Source of the DNA: a cf. Phormidesmis sp. LEGE 11477 | Lineage (GTDB): Bacteria; Cyanobacteriota; Cyanobacteriia; Phormidesmidales; Phormidesmidaceae | DNA length: 64,000 nucleotides | Reading direction: 5' to 3' | NCBI RefSeq assembly: GCF_015207105.1 | Contig: NZ_JADEXO010000014.1 | Span: 1-64,000 of the forward strand | Shown: positions 9,177-19,815 of the stretch, one piece after another | Numbering within the stretch: position 1 is the first letter of the stretch | Layout: each line of letters starts with the position of its first letter | Program-made: the position numbers and the translations under genes | The notes under the pieces: generated by a model | What the model was told of the DNA's origin: nothing | Seen by the model: only the letters and a program-made list of their open reading frames with translations | Databases searched by the model: none

Positions 9177-9641
9177 ATGACTCAACCAAATGCGGCTCAA
9201 TGGCTAGCAGAAGTTCAAGCCCTGAAACGTCAGGTCAGTGAACTGCAGCAAGAGCGAGAACGGGCTTATGATAGTGCTAACAACTGGCGCAAGCTGTACG
9301 ATTTGGAAGCGCAGCAAAGGCGTAGAGAGTCTGCGATCGCCGCTGGTAAGATTGAACGGCTTCAAAAAGATCTTAGCGATCTGCGATCGGCGAATGCAGA
9401 GGGCGATCGTTCTGCAGCAGCCACTATAGCTTCATCCATTTCGTCCAACGAAAAAGGCACTCAGCTATCGCAGCTTCAGTCTGAGCTAGCAGCAGCCCAA
9501 CAAGAATGCAAGCGAATTCAGTCTCAGCTAGAAACCGAACAGGCAGAGCATACGAAAACTCGAAACAGCCTGACTGCAGCCCTAGGCGATGCTGTTGACC
9601 TACTGTCTAAGGAACGAACTGCGGCTAATTTAGAAAAGTGA
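9177..9641 (+). CDS. coiled-coil protein of unknown function
   Basis: About 154 residues, almost entirely helical with heptad-like spacing. It is rich in Q, E, R and A (for example ALKRQVSELQQERERAYD) and has no cysteine motif, signal peptide or membrane span. It follows the M50 protease by 27 bp and is probably co-transcribed. The ATG at 9177 is preferred over the in-frame TTG at 9168 because GAGG at 9162-9165 is then at a workable distance. Similar small coiled-coil proteins are common in cyanobacteria, but I do not recognise a named family. Confidence 0.7.
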   Translation: MTQPNAAQWLAEVQALKRQVSELQQERERAYDSANNWRKLYDLEAQQRRRESAIAAGKIERLQKDLSDLRSANAEGDRSAAATIASSISSNEKGTQLSQLQSELAAAQQECKRIQSQLETEQAEHTKTRNSLTAALGDAVDLLSKERTAANLEK

Positions 9642-9684
9642 ATCCGCAGACCGGCAGATCGATAGTGGCAATTCTACAGCAGCA

Positions 9685-10830
9685 CTAGAAACCCATGACC
9701 TTCGCTAGGCTATCCGCATCTGGAGAAAGCCCCGCCTTGAACTGATTACCGCTGCGCTCGATTGCCGCCTCAGGATCTTTCAGGCCATTGCCAGTCAGGA
9801 CACAAACGATCTTAGCGCCTTCGGGCACCTGCTCTTTGACTTTGAGTAATCCAGCAACAGAAGCCGCACTAGCCGGCTCACAGAAAATCCCTTCCTCTGA
9901 AGCTAGCATGCTGTAGGCCGCCGCAATTTCATCATCGGTAACAGCATGAAAAGCGCCGCCACTCTCATCTTTAGCTGCGATCGCCTTGTCCCAACTAGCC
10001 GGATTTCCAATTCGAATGGCTGTCGCAAAAGTATCAGGTGATTCGATCGGATGACCCATGATTAGGGGCGCTGCGCCTGCCGCCTGAAAGCCCATCATCT
10101 GCGGCAATTGCTGACAGCGGCCTACTGCTTTGAACTCTTTGAATCCTTTCCAATAGGCAGTAATATTGCCTGCATTACCCACCGGGATGCACAGCCAGTC
10201 AGGCGCATCACCCAGGGCATCTACTAGCTCAAAAGCCCCTGTTTTTTGCCCTTCAATTCTATAGGGGTTAACAGAATTTACTAAAGTGATTGGATAGCGA
10301 TCAGCCACAGCTCTGACCGAAGCCAACGCCTGATCAAAGTTGCCTTTGATAGCTAGAATCTCAGCGCCGTACAGAAGCGCCTGAGCAAGTTTTCCCATTG
10401 CCACATAGCCATCAGGAATGACGACATAGGCCCGTAGTCCACCTCTTCTGGCATAGGCAGCAGCAGCAGCAGATGTATTGCCCGTACTGGCGCAGATAAC
10501 GGCCTGGGCACCTGCCTCTTTGGCTTTGGTGATAGCCATAGTCATACCCCTGTCTTTGAAGCTACCAGTGGGGTTAAGGCCATCGTACTTGATGAAAACC
10601 TGCACCGATTTGCCAATGCGAGCGGCAATAGAGGGTACCGGAATCAGTGGCGTGTTGCCTTCGTGGAGCGTGACAACAGGCGTAGAGTCACTAACCGGTA
10701 GATACTGGCGGTAGGTTTCTATGAGTCCTGGCCAGCCCTTGTGCGGGGCAACTTGCTTAGCCGATTGACTGTCAGTAGCGACAGTCGAAGAGGGGGGGGA
10801 GTTGAGGCTGAGAGTCACAATATTTTCCAA
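9685..10830 (-). CDS. thrC: threonine synthase
   Basis: PLP enzyme converting O-phospho-L-homoserine to L-threonine, 381 residues. The PLP-binding lysine is K92 in [11 protein letters not shown]. The serine/threonine-binding loop ASTGNTSAA and the glycine-rich phosphate loop [12 protein letters not shown] follow. This is the short bacterial/archaeal class with a compact N-terminus. The first 30 residues are Ser/Thr-rich and may not all be translated, since conserved sequence begins near [10 protein letters not shown]. It stands as a single gene; a long empty region lies upstream. Confidence 0.93.
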   Translation of the reverse strand: MENIVTLSLNSPPSSTVATDSQSAKQVAPHKGWPGLIETYRQYLPVSDSTPVVTLHEGNTPLIPVPSIAARIGKSVQVFIKYDGLNPTGSFKDRGMTMAITKAKEAGAQAVICASTGNTSAAAAAYARRGGLRAYVVIPDGYVAMGKLAQALLYGAEILAIKGNFDQALASVRAVADRYPITLVNSVNPYRIEGQKTGAFELVDALGDAPDWLCIPVGNAGNITAYWKGFKEFKAVGRCQQLPQMMGFQAAGAAPLIMGHPIESPDTFATAIRIGNPASWDKAIAAKDESGGAFHAVTDDEIAAAYSMLASEEGIFCEPASAASVAGLLKVKEQVPEGAKIVCVLTGNGLKDPEAAIERSGNQFKAGLSPDADSLAKVMGF

Positions 10831-11378
10831 CTACCAATATCATCTATGAGCCTAATCTATACAGACAGCAGTTCTGTATGCGGTCCCAGTAATGTTTAGT
10901 CAAGTTTACCTTGAGAAAGCGGTAGGGGGGTCAGTAGAAAACAAGAAATAAACCATCCTATCTACGATAGTGAGCTTCCTAGAGAGAATAGTGCTGCTCT
11001 TGAGGCGGACAGAACTGTCTCTATGCTATTTCCCATACCAGAAGCGGCCAGCTAGTAAATTGACACCCGCAAACCAGACACTTTCATCTCAGCCTAGCTA
11101 GCATCCAATCACGTGGTTCAGGTGATATTAGATTCTACAGTTGATAAGTATTAACTACTAGTTAACGGTAGACTATAGCTAACCGCTTTCATCATTCAGC
11201 TAGCTCTGATCAGTTAGCTCTATGCTGGCTGGTTTTGTGCTAGTAGAGCTAGCTTGAGTCGCTCTGAATCGTAGTCGATACTTCGGCTGTTTCTCTGCCT
11301 AATCATTAAGCTTTCGTGACAACATGCAGAATGTGTGATGTATTTAGTGGTCAGAGAAAAGTGACTGTTTAGTGTGTG
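10831..11378. other. 548-bp gene-free stretch
   Basis: No credible coding region or RNA recognised. It is rich in CTAG and TTAAC/GTTAAC motifs. At 11197-11224 there are two diverged 14-mers (CAGCTAGCTCTGAT, CAGTTAGCTCTATG). It must contain the promoters of thrC (minus) and of the small gene at 11379 (plus). Confidence 0.5.
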
Positions 11379-11654
11379 ATGAGTAAGTATATGAATGAGA
11401 CTATGCCTTTATCCCAGCAGCCCTCTGCAGCTTCATCTACGGTTTCATCCACAGCTTCTTTGGCCGCTGCTAGCGGTGATGAGGTGGATCAACAACCCGC
11501 TAATGACAGCGACCAGCTGTGCTGGATTCAGATAAAGGGTTATCCATATCACCCCGATCACCAGGTCGAGCTACTACATCTGCAGGCAGAAGCAGATGCA
11601 TTGATGATCAAGCTACAGGCTGCTAAAACAAAAGATCTTGAAGATGAGGCATAA
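11379..11654 (+). CDS. small conserved-type hypothetical protein
   Basis: About 91 residues. The N-terminal half is low-complexity (Ser/Ala/Gln). The C-terminal half is better defined: LCWIQIKGYPYHPDHQVELL followed by a helix with spaced leucines (LQAEADALMIKLQAAK). Coding is supported by the contrast between the simple N-terminus and the compact C-terminal motif, not by any named domain. The true start could be any of three ATGs (11379, 11391, 11403); none has a clear ribosome-binding site. Confidence 0.5.
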   Translation: MSKYMNETMPLSQQPSAASSTVSSTASLAAASGDEVDQQPANDSDQLCWIQIKGYPYHPDHQVELLHLQAEADALMIKLQAAKTKDLEDEA

Positions 11655-11862
11655 CAGCCTATGCCGCGCTTAGCAGTCAAGCTATATAGCTGAGTAATAC
11701 AGCACAGCTATATGTCTAGAACCGTCAATGCATGTTGCTGCCTGTTAAGAATTTACTACCGAAGCGTGAGTCTAGTTTTTGTCAGACTATCTTTATAGAT
11801 GAAAACCAGAACGAGGTGCGAAATGAAGCCTTGCTGGTTTGAGCCTACGTAAAGATTAGAGA

Positions 11863-12360
11863 ATGAAGAAAAACAGCGCCTCTAACCCTTTGTCTTACAC
11901 TTCGTTGAACTATAGTTCAACCTACCGCTGTCCAGCCTGCGCCAGTGGGGAGCTCAATGTGATCGCGCTGATGGACGTGTTTGCCTGTGACTTCTGTCGG
12001 CATATGTTCACAGCTAATCTAGACACGCAGTCTGTACAGCTCGCGGATACGGTTCGCTCGCGGATCTGGCACTGGAACGGTTGGCGTTGGCGAACCTCGC
12101 AGCAGCGCGATACGGCGGCTGTAATGGTATGGGCTTTCTCGGCTGGGCTGACGATTGTCCCGGTCACGTTGATAGCTTTATCCAACTACATTTTTCCACC
12201 CCTAGAAGCCTCTAACTTTCCATTGATGTGGATTGAGCTGACCTTAGTTGCTCATGGCGTTATGGCTGGCTGGCTACTGGCCGAATATCACCACTGGCCC
12301 TGGTACATTTCTAGCCGGATTCGACTAAAGCAGCTTCGAGAACGCTGGTTTTCTAGCTAA
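11863..12360 (+). CDS. zinc-ribbon membrane protein of unknown function
   Basis: 165 residues. A zinc ribbon near the N-terminus is formed by CPAC (residues about 24-27) and CDFC (about 43-46). Two predicted membrane helices follow (about 86-107 and 122-141), the second running into an HHWPWY segment. A basic tail ends the protein (SRIRLKQLRERW). The layout suggests a small membrane-anchored zinc protein. It ends 3 bp before the convergent msrA stop. Function unknown. Confidence 0.7.
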   Translation: MKKNSASNPLSYTSLNYSSTYRCPACASGELNVIALMDVFACDFCRHMFTANLDTQSVQLADTVRSRIWHWNGWRWRTSQQRDTAAVMVWAFSAGLTIVPVTLIALSNYIFPPLEASNFPLMWIELTLVAHGVMAGWLLAEYHHWPWYISSRIRLKQLRERWFSS

Positions 12361-12363
12361 AAG

Positions 12364-12843
12364 CTAGCTATTTTTCCTCGCTAGGTATTGCTGATGATCG
12401 GCGGTAGCTAGCCAGTATTCGCCAGCAGGCTGTATCTCAGTAACGATTGGATTGTCGTAGGTACTAGAAGCATCGAGCGCTGCCTTTGAGCGTTTCGCGG
12501 CAGTGGCCTGTTCAGGCGTGTGCCAAAAGATAACCGACCGATACTGTTCGCCTCGATCTGGGCCCTGCCGATTGAGCGTGGTGGGGTCGTGACAGTTCCA
12601 AAATATGTCTAGCAGCTCTAAATAGTTAATGCCCTCAGGGTCGTAATACACCTGGGCAACTTCCGCATGGCCGGTGATCCGAGAGAGCACGTCCAAATAG
12701 CTGGGATTAGCAAAGTGTCCTCCCATGTAGCCAACGGATGTAGAAATAACGCCTGGATGCTGACGAAACGCTTCTTCTACGTGCCAAAAACAGCCTGCGC
12801 CGAAAGTAGCAACGGCCTGTTTGTCTATTAAAGCTGCTGGCAT
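12364..12843 (-). CDS. msrA: peptide-methionine (S)-S-oxide reductase A
   Basis: Repairs methionine-S-sulfoxide in oxidised proteins. 159 residues, the usual size. The catalytic cysteine is C18 in FGAGCFWHVEEAF, followed by family landmarks VGYMGG, NPSYLDV, HAEVAQVYYDP and DPTTLNRQGPDRGEQYRS. The resolving-cysteine C-terminal tail of some MsrA proteins is not evident. It stands alone and is convergent with the zinc-ribbon gene. Confidence 0.95.
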   Translation of the reverse strand: MPAALIDKQAVATFGAGCFWHVEEAFRQHPGVISTSVGYMGGHFANPSYLDVLSRITGHAEVAQVYYDPEGINYLELLDIFWNCHDPTTLNRQGPDRGEQYRSVIFWHTPEQATAAKRSKAALDASSTYDNPIVTEIQPAGEYWLATADHQQYLARKNS

Positions 12844-13152
12844 TCGCTCGTCACCTCAGCAGAATATTGTGTTGTAGATAATACATCAATTTTTTTAGTT
12901 ACGTAGATGTGAAATTCGATACATCACCCTGACGCTGGGGACTGGACGCATCGCCCTTACACAGAGTTTACGTGTTCTTTTGCCTATACCGGTATCCGAG
13001 TTTGGGCCGCGATCGTCACGAGCTCGGATGGCTCCTCATTTTCTGAAGAATTAGATTACGTAATGTAATTGGCAGGTTCAAGACCTCTTGTAGGCTAGAT
13101 TTCCTTGCTACCGCATTTTTTGCGTGAGACTATCTTCCTCAGGAGAATTCTA
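12844..13152. other. 309-bp divergent intergenic region
   Basis: Separates msrA (minus) from the CAP-domain gene (plus). No RNA gene or repeat recognised. The sequence AGGAG at 13141-13145 is the ribosome-binding site of the CAP gene and decides its start at 13153. The frame is open from 13105 but is not needed. Confidence 0.6.
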
Positions 13153-13974
13153 ATGAAATGGACCACCTTAGGAAGTCTTCTGCTGGTTGGATTAGTCGCA
13201 ACTGGATGCGGTAGCGAGGGCGAAGGAGCCGCTCAAAAGGACAGCGGCGGATCAGCAGGTTCACCTAAGTCAGATGTATCTAATAGCTGCGGGTTCCTCA
13301 GTAATTCCTTTTCGAGACTATTGAAACTAACGAATCAGGCCCGTGCTGAAGCTGGCGCAGAACCACTAAGGTTTTCTCTTCAGCTGGGTCAGTCAGCCCA
13401 GGCATATGCTCAAGATCTAGCCACCCAAAATTTCTTTTCTCATGATGGGCGAGATGGTTCAACTTTCAAGTCAAGAATTGCTGATACGGGCTACGACTTT
13501 GAAAATGCCGGTGAAAACCTGGTAGCCGGCAGGAATTACAAAGCACAAGATGCTTTCGATGCTTGGATGAGGAGTAATGAAGGGCACCGAGAGAATTTGT
13601 TAAGTAAGTCGTTTACCGAGGTCGGCTTTGGGCTATTTGATGCGACTGGTAGCTCTACGTATGGTCGCTACTGGGTAAAACATCTAGGAACGCCTGAGTC
13701 TGGGCGCAGCAGAGGAGGCGTTTATATTCCAGATGAGTGCGGCGTAACAACATCGGGGGCAGCGGCGATCGCGAACGCAGCGGCAGTCTCTGGAGCAAGC
13801 GCGGTCGCAGGACGCTCTATCTTTGGACACTCTGCTATGGAAATTGCAGATGTGGAAATCGCAGAGATCGTACCGCAGCCCAGTAGTAACACTAAAGCTA
13901 TTCCAGAGCCTGCTCTAGTGACGGGCTTAGCGCTTTTCGGAATCATGTTTCGGCGAACAAAAAGGCGATCGTGA
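13153..13974 (+). CDS. CAP-domain (SCP/PR-1) lipoprotein with PEP-CTERM-like tail
   Basis: About 273 residues. The N-terminus has a signal sequence ending in LVATGC, a lipobox. Residues about 55-190 form a CAP domain: LTNQARAEAGAEPL, QAYAQDLATQNFFSHDGRDG, NAGENLVAG, AFDAWMRSNEGHRENLLS and EVGFG (the usual CAP histidine and glutamate motifs). After a Ser/Ala linker the C-terminus is IPEPALVTGLALFGIMFRRTKRR. That is Pro-Glu-Pro, a hydrophobic span and a basic end, the layout of PEP-CTERM exosortase substrates. Having both signals in one protein is unusual. AGGAG at 13141 supports the start. Confidence 0.82.
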   Translation: MKWTTLGSLLLVGLVATGCGSEGEGAAQKDSGGSAGSPKSDVSNSCGFLSNSFSRLLKLTNQARAEAGAEPLRFSLQLGQSAQAYAQDLATQNFFSHDGRDGSTFKSRIADTGYDFENAGENLVAGRNYKAQDAFDAWMRSNEGHRENLLSKSFTEVGFGLFDATGSSTYGRYWVKHLGTPESGRSRGGVYIPDECGVTTSGAAAIANAAAVSGASAVAGRSIFGHSAMEIADVEIAEIVPQPSSNTKAIPEPALVTGLALFGIMFRRTKRRS

Positions 13975-14008
13975 TCGCTTCAGTCCTGATGTTTCAAAGA
14001 CCTATATA

Positions 14009-14040
14009 TTTCGACGGACTAACGTTTCGACGAACTAGCC
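14009..14040. repeat. 16-bp tandem repeat, 2 copies
   Basis: TTTCGACGGACTAACG (14009-14024) and TTTCGACGAACTAGCC (14025-14040), 13 of 16 identical, 34 bp after the CAP gene stop codon. Confidence 0.75.
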
Positions 14041-14095
14041 TTGATGCAGCTAACGCTAGGGTCTGATACTAAATTCTAGCGCTAGGCTCCAATCG

Positions 14096-14893
14096 CTACA
14101 GCTGTTTTTCTCTAATCAGCATGCGCTGATAGGATAACCAGCCAACAGCGACCATACTTATAGAAAAACTGAGCAATACCCAGAAGTGACTGCCTTCTTC
14201 GCCGAGAGGATATTCGGTATTAAGCAAAGCGTTGGTAAGCGCTTCGGTCATGTGATAAATCGGGTTGAATCTGGCGATGTTCAACAGCGACTCAGGAAAT
14301 AGAGAAATCGGCAAGAAAGCGCCGCCTAGAACCATCAGTGGAACGCCAAATGCCGCGATCAGAGCGCTGACATCCTCTGTTCGGCGGGCAAATTGAGTGC
14401 CGAGCATAAAACCTAGACCGACATAGGCCAAGATGCTAAGCCAGATGATCAGCGCCGCTAGCAGCCAGGCAGCACCCGTGAAGTTGGCACCGGCTGCGAG
14501 TGCGATCGCAAAGATCACCAGCGACTGCCCAACCCCAATCACGCTATGAGCTAGGAATATCCCTAGAAAATACGAAACGCCACTCAAGGGCGATAGAAAT
14601 AGACGTTTTAGCGTCTGCTGCTCGCGTTCGGAAACAACAGTGGCGACGCCACCGCCCAGGCAGCTAAAAAACAGTGCTGCGCCGACTAGCGTGGGTGGAG
14701 CCGCGATCTCAAACGCCATACTTGCCGTCGTATCGGCCCGCTCGGCGGTAATAAAGCCATTTAGCATCAAGATCAGGGCCGGAAAAATTAGCCAGGAGAT
14801 CAGGCTACGGCCTCGCCTAAATAGCTCAGTCAGAATGCGACGAGCCACTGCCCAACTTTCGCGCCAGTACTTTTCTAGGATGAAGGTAGTCAT
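14096..14893 (-). CDS. ABC-2 type transporter permease
   Basis: 265 residues, six predicted membrane spans. The cytoplasmic loop VVSEREQQTLKRLFLSPLS is the hallmark of ABC-2 permeases (DrrB/NodJ type). A conserved NPIYHMTEAL segment near the C-terminus supports this. No ATP-binding subunit is adjacent, so the partner must be encoded elsewhere. Substrate unknown; relatives export drugs, lipids or polysaccharides. It is divergent from the peroxiredoxin gene, with 56 bp between start codons. Confidence 0.85.
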   Translation of the reverse strand: MTTFILEKYWRESWAVARRILTELFRRGRSLISWLIFPALILMLNGFITAERADTTASMAFEIAAPPTLVGAALFFSCLGGGVATVVSEREQQTLKRLFLSPLSGVSYFLGIFLAHSVIGVGQSLVIFAIALAAGANFTGAAWLLAALIIWLSILAYVGLGFMLGTQFARRTEDVSALIAAFGVPLMVLGGAFLPISLFPESLLNIARFNPIYHMTEALTNALLNTEYPLGEEGSHFWVLLSFSISMVAVGWLSYQRMLIREKQL

Positions 14894-14949
14894 AAAAGAA
14901 ACCTAGCTCGTGCGTTATAAACTTGGAGTAGCCTTTTACCTATCACGTT

Positions 14950-15498
14950 ATGACGCTCCGCCGCATAGTTCTGGTCACATGCTTTAGCTTTATACTGAGT
15001 CTGCTGACCCTGATTAACCTACCCGCAGCGCACGCGATGGGTGGCACACAGCCAGATATTGACCAGCCAGCTCCTGCGTTTACGCTACCGAGCAACAGCG
15101 ATGACGGAGAGATTGCACTCAGCGATTATCTAGGTCAGTGGGTAGTTTTATATTTTTATCCACGAGACTTTACGCCCGGCTGCACATTAGAAGCAAGACG
15201 GTTTCAGCAAGACTTGCCTGAATACCAAGCTAGAAACGCGCAGATTCTAGGCGTAAGCGCAGATGATGTTGATTCTCACGCCGAGTTTTGTGATTCAGAA
15301 GCCCTGGTCTTTCCACTCCTATCTGATCCAGACGGTGCAGTCAGCCAGGCTTATGGCTCTTGGATGAAGCCAATGTCAATGCGCCACACCTATGTGATCG
15401 ACCCAGAAGGGATATTGAAAGAACGGTTTCTAGGCGTGCGACCAGCCATACATAGTCAAGAAGTATTGGCTAGGTTGGATGAACTGAGCGCTAGCTAG
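14950..15498 (+). CDS. exported peroxiredoxin (PrxQ/BCP family)
   Basis: 182 residues. A signal peptide (about 1-29, ending PAAHA) suggests a periplasmic or thylakoid-lumen location. The peroxidatic cysteine is C78 in [11 protein letters not shown]. The typical PrxQ resolving cysteine five residues later is absent. The only other cysteine in the fold is C114 ([10 protein letters not shown]), so this is either a 1-Cys enzyme or one using a different disulfide. Known family role: thioredoxin-dependent reduction of hydrogen peroxide and organic peroxides. Confidence 0.9.
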   Translation: MTLRRIVLVTCFSFILSLLTLINLPAAHAMGGTQPDIDQPAPAFTLPSNSDDGEIALSDYLGQWVVLYFYPRDFTPGCTLEARRFQQDLPEYQARNAQILGVSADDVDSHAEFCDSEALVFPLLSDPDGAVSQAYGSWMKPMSMRHTYVIDPEGILKERFLGVRPAIHSQEVLARLDELSAS

Positions 15499-15551
15499 CT
15501 GGCAAACCCGCTAGACTAGAAATATTGTTGAAATCTAGTGGAGAAAATACT

Positions 15552-15791
15552 ATGTCAACTTTAGCTTTGACTAGGCCCAACGTTGAAAAAGTCTTAGACG
15601 ATCTACGGCCCTATCTAATGGCCGATGGTGGCAACGTGGAGCTAGTAGAGCTAGACGGACCCATCGTCAAGCTCCGTTTGCAAGGGGCTTGTGGCAGCTG
15701 CCCTAGCTCTGCGATGACGCTACGGATGGGTATCGAGCGCCGTCTGCGCGAGTTTATTCCTGAGATCGCTGAAATCGAGCAGGTATTTTAA
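15552..15791 (+). CDS. nfu: NifU-like iron-sulfur cluster scaffold
   Basis: 79 residues, consisting only of the NifU C-terminal (Nfu) domain. The cluster-binding CxxC is visible in [14 protein letters not shown], preceded by [16 protein letters not shown]. In cyanobacteria this small Nfu is the main scaffold or carrier for 4Fe-4S delivery, including to photosystem I. The ATG at 15552 is chosen because GTGGAGAA lies just upstream; the frame is open from 15525. It is followed by a terminator. Confidence 0.92.
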   Translation: MSTLALTRPNVEKVLDDLRPYLMADGGNVELVELDGPIVKLRLQGACGSCPSSAMTLRMGIERRLREFIPEIAEIEQVF

Positions 15792-15832
15792 CGACCTGAT
15801 ATTCGATAATTTATTCGACTAGGGATTAACTG

Positions 15833-17227
<1,395 letters not shown>

Positions 17228-17282
17228 CGCTGTACAATAACACCTGTGACGACAACAAAAGTTAACCTAACGCAGCGCTTCT

Positions 17283-18386
17283 ATGACCGTACTGGCCGTA
17301 ATCGGAGTTTTAGCCCTTCTAATCTTTGTTCATGAGCTTGGCCACTTTATGGCAGCTCGCTTGCAGGGCATTCATGTCAATCGTTTCTCTATCGGCTTCG
17401 GTCCGATCTTGTGGAAATATCAAGGTCCGCAGACTGAGTATGCGCTTAGGGCCATTCCGCTAGGCGGCTTTGTTGGCTTCCCAGACGAAGATCCTGACAG
17501 CACGATTCCCGCCGATGATCCTGACTTACTAGGCAATCGTCCGGTTCTAGATAGAGCTATCGTGATTAGCGCTGGCGTCATTGCCAATATGGTATTTGCC
17601 TATCTGGTGTTTGTCATTCAGTTCGGCAGCATCGGCGTCCCTGATAGCTTTAACCTCAAGCCAGGTGTGTTTATTCCAGAGGTCATGCAAGGAACGCCCG
17701 CTGAAGTAGCTGGCATCAAATCTGGCGACATAATTTTGGCAGTAAATGGCGATCGCCTTGGCAGTGAAGTCGAAGGCGAAGACAGCGCGCAAAGGACGCT
17801 GATTCGGATCATTCAGGCCAACGAAAATGAGCCAGTCGACCTGACACTACAGCGATTCGATAGGCAGCTAGCAGTGACCGTTACGCCTCAGGTCAAAAAG
17901 CCCGGTGGCGACGCAGTGATCGGCGTTGCCCTACAGCCGAACGGTTCTGTTGAGTATCGCCGCGCCAATAGTCCGACAGAAGTGCTCAGCGTTGCTGCTA
18001 GAGAATTTCAAGAAAAGACAGTCCTAGTCGCGAGCGGTATGCTCTCTTTAATTACTGACTTTTCCTCTATGGCTGGTCAGGTCGGCAGCCCAGTCAAAAT
18101 CGTCGAACAGGGGGCAGGACTGGCCAAAACAGATGGACGTAGCCTGTTTCCCTTCGCGGCTATTATCAGCATCAACTTGGCAATTATCAATATTTTGCCT
18201 TTGCCTGCGTTAGACGGCGGTCAGCTCGCTTTCTTGATGATTGAAGCGCTGCGCGGCAAGCCGCTACCCGTCCGCCTGCAAGAAAGTGTCATGCAAACAG
18301 GCATCTTCCTTTTGCTGGGGCTAGGTGTCTTCTTGATTATTCGAGATACCACCCAGCTTGAAGTTCTACAAAATCTCAGGCAGTGA
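17283..18386 (+). CDS. rseP: RseP-type site-2 protease
   Basis: M50B intramembrane zinc protease, 367 residues. HELGH at 17-21 in the first membrane span, a PDZ domain (about 120-190, with GTPAEVAGIKSGDIILAVNG) and the second active-site segment NILPLPALDGGQ near the C-terminus. Known role in bacteria: cleavage of anti-sigma factors and removal of remnant signal peptides. It overlaps nth by 4 bp, so translation is probably coupled. This is the second M50 protease in the window; it belongs to a different subfamily from the one at 7617. Confidence 0.92.
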   Translation: MTVLAVIGVLALLIFVHELGHFMAARLQGIHVNRFSIGFGPILWKYQGPQTEYALRAIPLGGFVGFPDEDPDSTIPADDPDLLGNRPVLDRAIVISAGVIANMVFAYLVFVIQFGSIGVPDSFNLKPGVFIPEVMQGTPAEVAGIKSGDIILAVNGDRLGSEVEGEDSAQRTLIRIIQANENEPVDLTLQRFDRQLAVTVTPQVKKPGGDAVIGVALQPNGSVEYRRANSPTEVLSVAAREFQEKTVLVASGMLSLITDFSSMAGQVGSPVKIVEQGAGLAKTDGRSLFPFAAIISINLAIINILPLPALDGGQLAFLMIEALRGKPLPVRLQESVMQTGIFLLLGLGVFLIIRDTTQLEVLQNLRQ

Positions 18387-19186
18387 ATCCTCCCGTCCAG
18401 TTAGGCCCACCGCCTAGTAAAGAGAACGGCTACGTTGCTGTTCCACAGCCCTTACCGGACCTGCCGCCGCCGCTACTGCGTCCGGTGCAGAAGCTACGGA
18501 AAAAAGAGCGCGCGCTAGAAATCCTGTCGCGGCTGAAGGCGATTTATCCAGAAGCGCCCTGTTCTCTAGACCATGAAACGCCCGTGCAGCTGATGGTCGC
18601 GACTATGCTATCGGCGCAGTGTACGGATGCTCGGGTCAACAAGGTAACCCCTGCTTTGTTCGAGCGCTTCCCTGACGCTGAATCTATGGCCGGAGCAGAC
18701 ATCGCTGAGCTAGAGGAGCTAGTTCGCTCTACTGGCTTTTTTCGAAGTAAGGCGAAGAACATTCGAGCAGCTTGTCACAAAATTGTCACTGAATTTGATG
18801 GCGTAGTGCCGAATTCTATGGAAGCGCTAACGAGTCTACCTGGCGTGGCGCGAAAAACGGCTAATGTCGTCCTGGCGCATGCGTTTGATATTCATGAGGG
18901 CGTGACAGTAGATACTCATGTAAAACGGCTCTCTGGCTTATTTGGCCTTACAAAGCAGACAGAGCCAACCAAGATCGAGCAAGATCTGATGAAGCTGCTG
19001 CCTCAGCCCGACTGGGAGAACTGGTCAATTCGATTGGTGTATCATGGGCGGGCGGTGTGCAGCGCTAGAAATCCCAACTGTTCTGGCTGTGAACTGCTAG
19101 ATATTTGTCCAGGGGCAATCAAAATTCGTAAAGCGGCTGAGAGAGCAGCAAAGGTAGCTGAGCGGTCAAAGGCGAAGAAGCGATAG
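18383..19186 (+). CDS. nth: endonuclease III
   Basis: Base-excision repair glycosylase/AP lyase for oxidised pyrimidines, 267 residues. The catalytic lysine K158 lies in LPGVARKTANVV and the aspartate D177 in VTVDTHVKR. The 4Fe-4S cluster is C226-x6-C233-x2-C236-x5-C242. An N-terminal proline-rich extension of about 40 residues precedes the core, and a lysine-rich tail ends it. It starts with GTG inside the end of rseP (GTGA overlap). Confidence 0.95.
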   Translation: MNPPVQLGPPPSKENGYVAVPQPLPDLPPPLLRPVQKLRKKERALEILSRLKAIYPEAPCSLDHETPVQLMVATMLSAQCTDARVNKVTPALFERFPDAESMAGADIAELEELVRSTGFFRSKAKNIRAACHKIVTEFDGVVPNSMEALTSLPGVARKTANVVLAHAFDIHEGVTVDTHVKRLSGLFGLTKQTEPTKIEQDLMKLLPQPDWENWSIRLVYHGRAVCSARNPNCSGCELLDICPGAIKIRKAAERAAKVAERSKAKKR

Positions 19187-19261
19187 GCGAATCGCCAAGT
19201 CTTCTAAACTGGCATCGTTAATAAGTTGGCATTGGTAGAGTTAGCCAATAAAATTCAGACG

Positions 19262-19290
19262 TTTACAAAAGCTGCTAACGCTCATATAAT
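19262..19290 (+). promoter_or_regulatory. sigma-70-type promoter of rpsN
   Basis: TTTACA (19262-19267), 17-bp spacer, TATAAT (19285-19290), 40 bp before the rpsN ATG. It is the best-matching promoter I found in the window. Confidence 0.75.
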
Positions 19291-19330
19291 CAAAGACTGA
19301 GTACTAGAAAATAGTAAGTAATCCTGCCTC

Positions 19331-19633
19331 ATGGCTAAGAAAAGCATGGTTGCGCGCCAGAAAAAGCGCGAGAAATTAGTCGCAAAGTACGCGGATAAGC
19401 GTGAAGCTTTGCTCAAAGAATTTGCCCAAGCGCCTAACCAGGCTCAAAAGCTGGATATCCACCGTCAGATTCAGCAATTACCTAGAAACAGCGCCCCCAC
19501 TCGCCTCAACAACCGCTGTTGGAAAACAGGACGTCCGCGTGGCTACTACCGCGACTTTGGCCTTTGCCGCAATGCTCTACGTGATATGGCTCACCAGGGT
19601 CTGTTGCCTGGCGTAGTTAAATCCAGCTGGTAG
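19331..19633 (+). CDS. rpsN: 30S ribosomal protein S14
   Basis: 100 residues, the long zinc-independent S14 form (no CxxC pair). The C-terminal half [20 protein letters not shown] and the KSSW end are diagnostic. It is a stand-alone gene with a clear promoter and terminator, which is the usual situation in cyanobacteria, where S14 lies outside the main ribosomal cluster. Confidence 0.97.
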   Translation: MAKKSMVARQKKREKLVAKYADKREALLKEFAQAPNQAQKLDIHRQIQQLPRNSAPTRLNNRCWKTGRPRGYYRDFGLCRNALRDMAHQGLLPGVVKSSW

Positions 19634-19708
19634 AGTCTAGTCGGTAGGCTTAGCTGCTAAAAGCTCAACCTACCAAAACTACAGCTAGTAGATTCTTTTC
19701 AACTTTTT

Positions 19709-19747
19709 AAAAAGGGACTTTCACTATTGCGGTGGAAGTCCCTTTTT
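19709..19747 (+). terminator. rho-independent terminator of rpsN
   Basis: AAAAAGGGACTT (19709-19720) pairs with AAGTCCCTTTTT (19736-19747), a perfect 12-bp stem ending in a T-run. It is symmetrical enough to work in both directions. Confidence 0.9.
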
Positions 19748-19815
19748 ATAGCGAGTTTACTAACGGCAGAGAACATCAGCGCAGCGTAACGGATTGATTG
19801 GTAATAGTGATTTTG

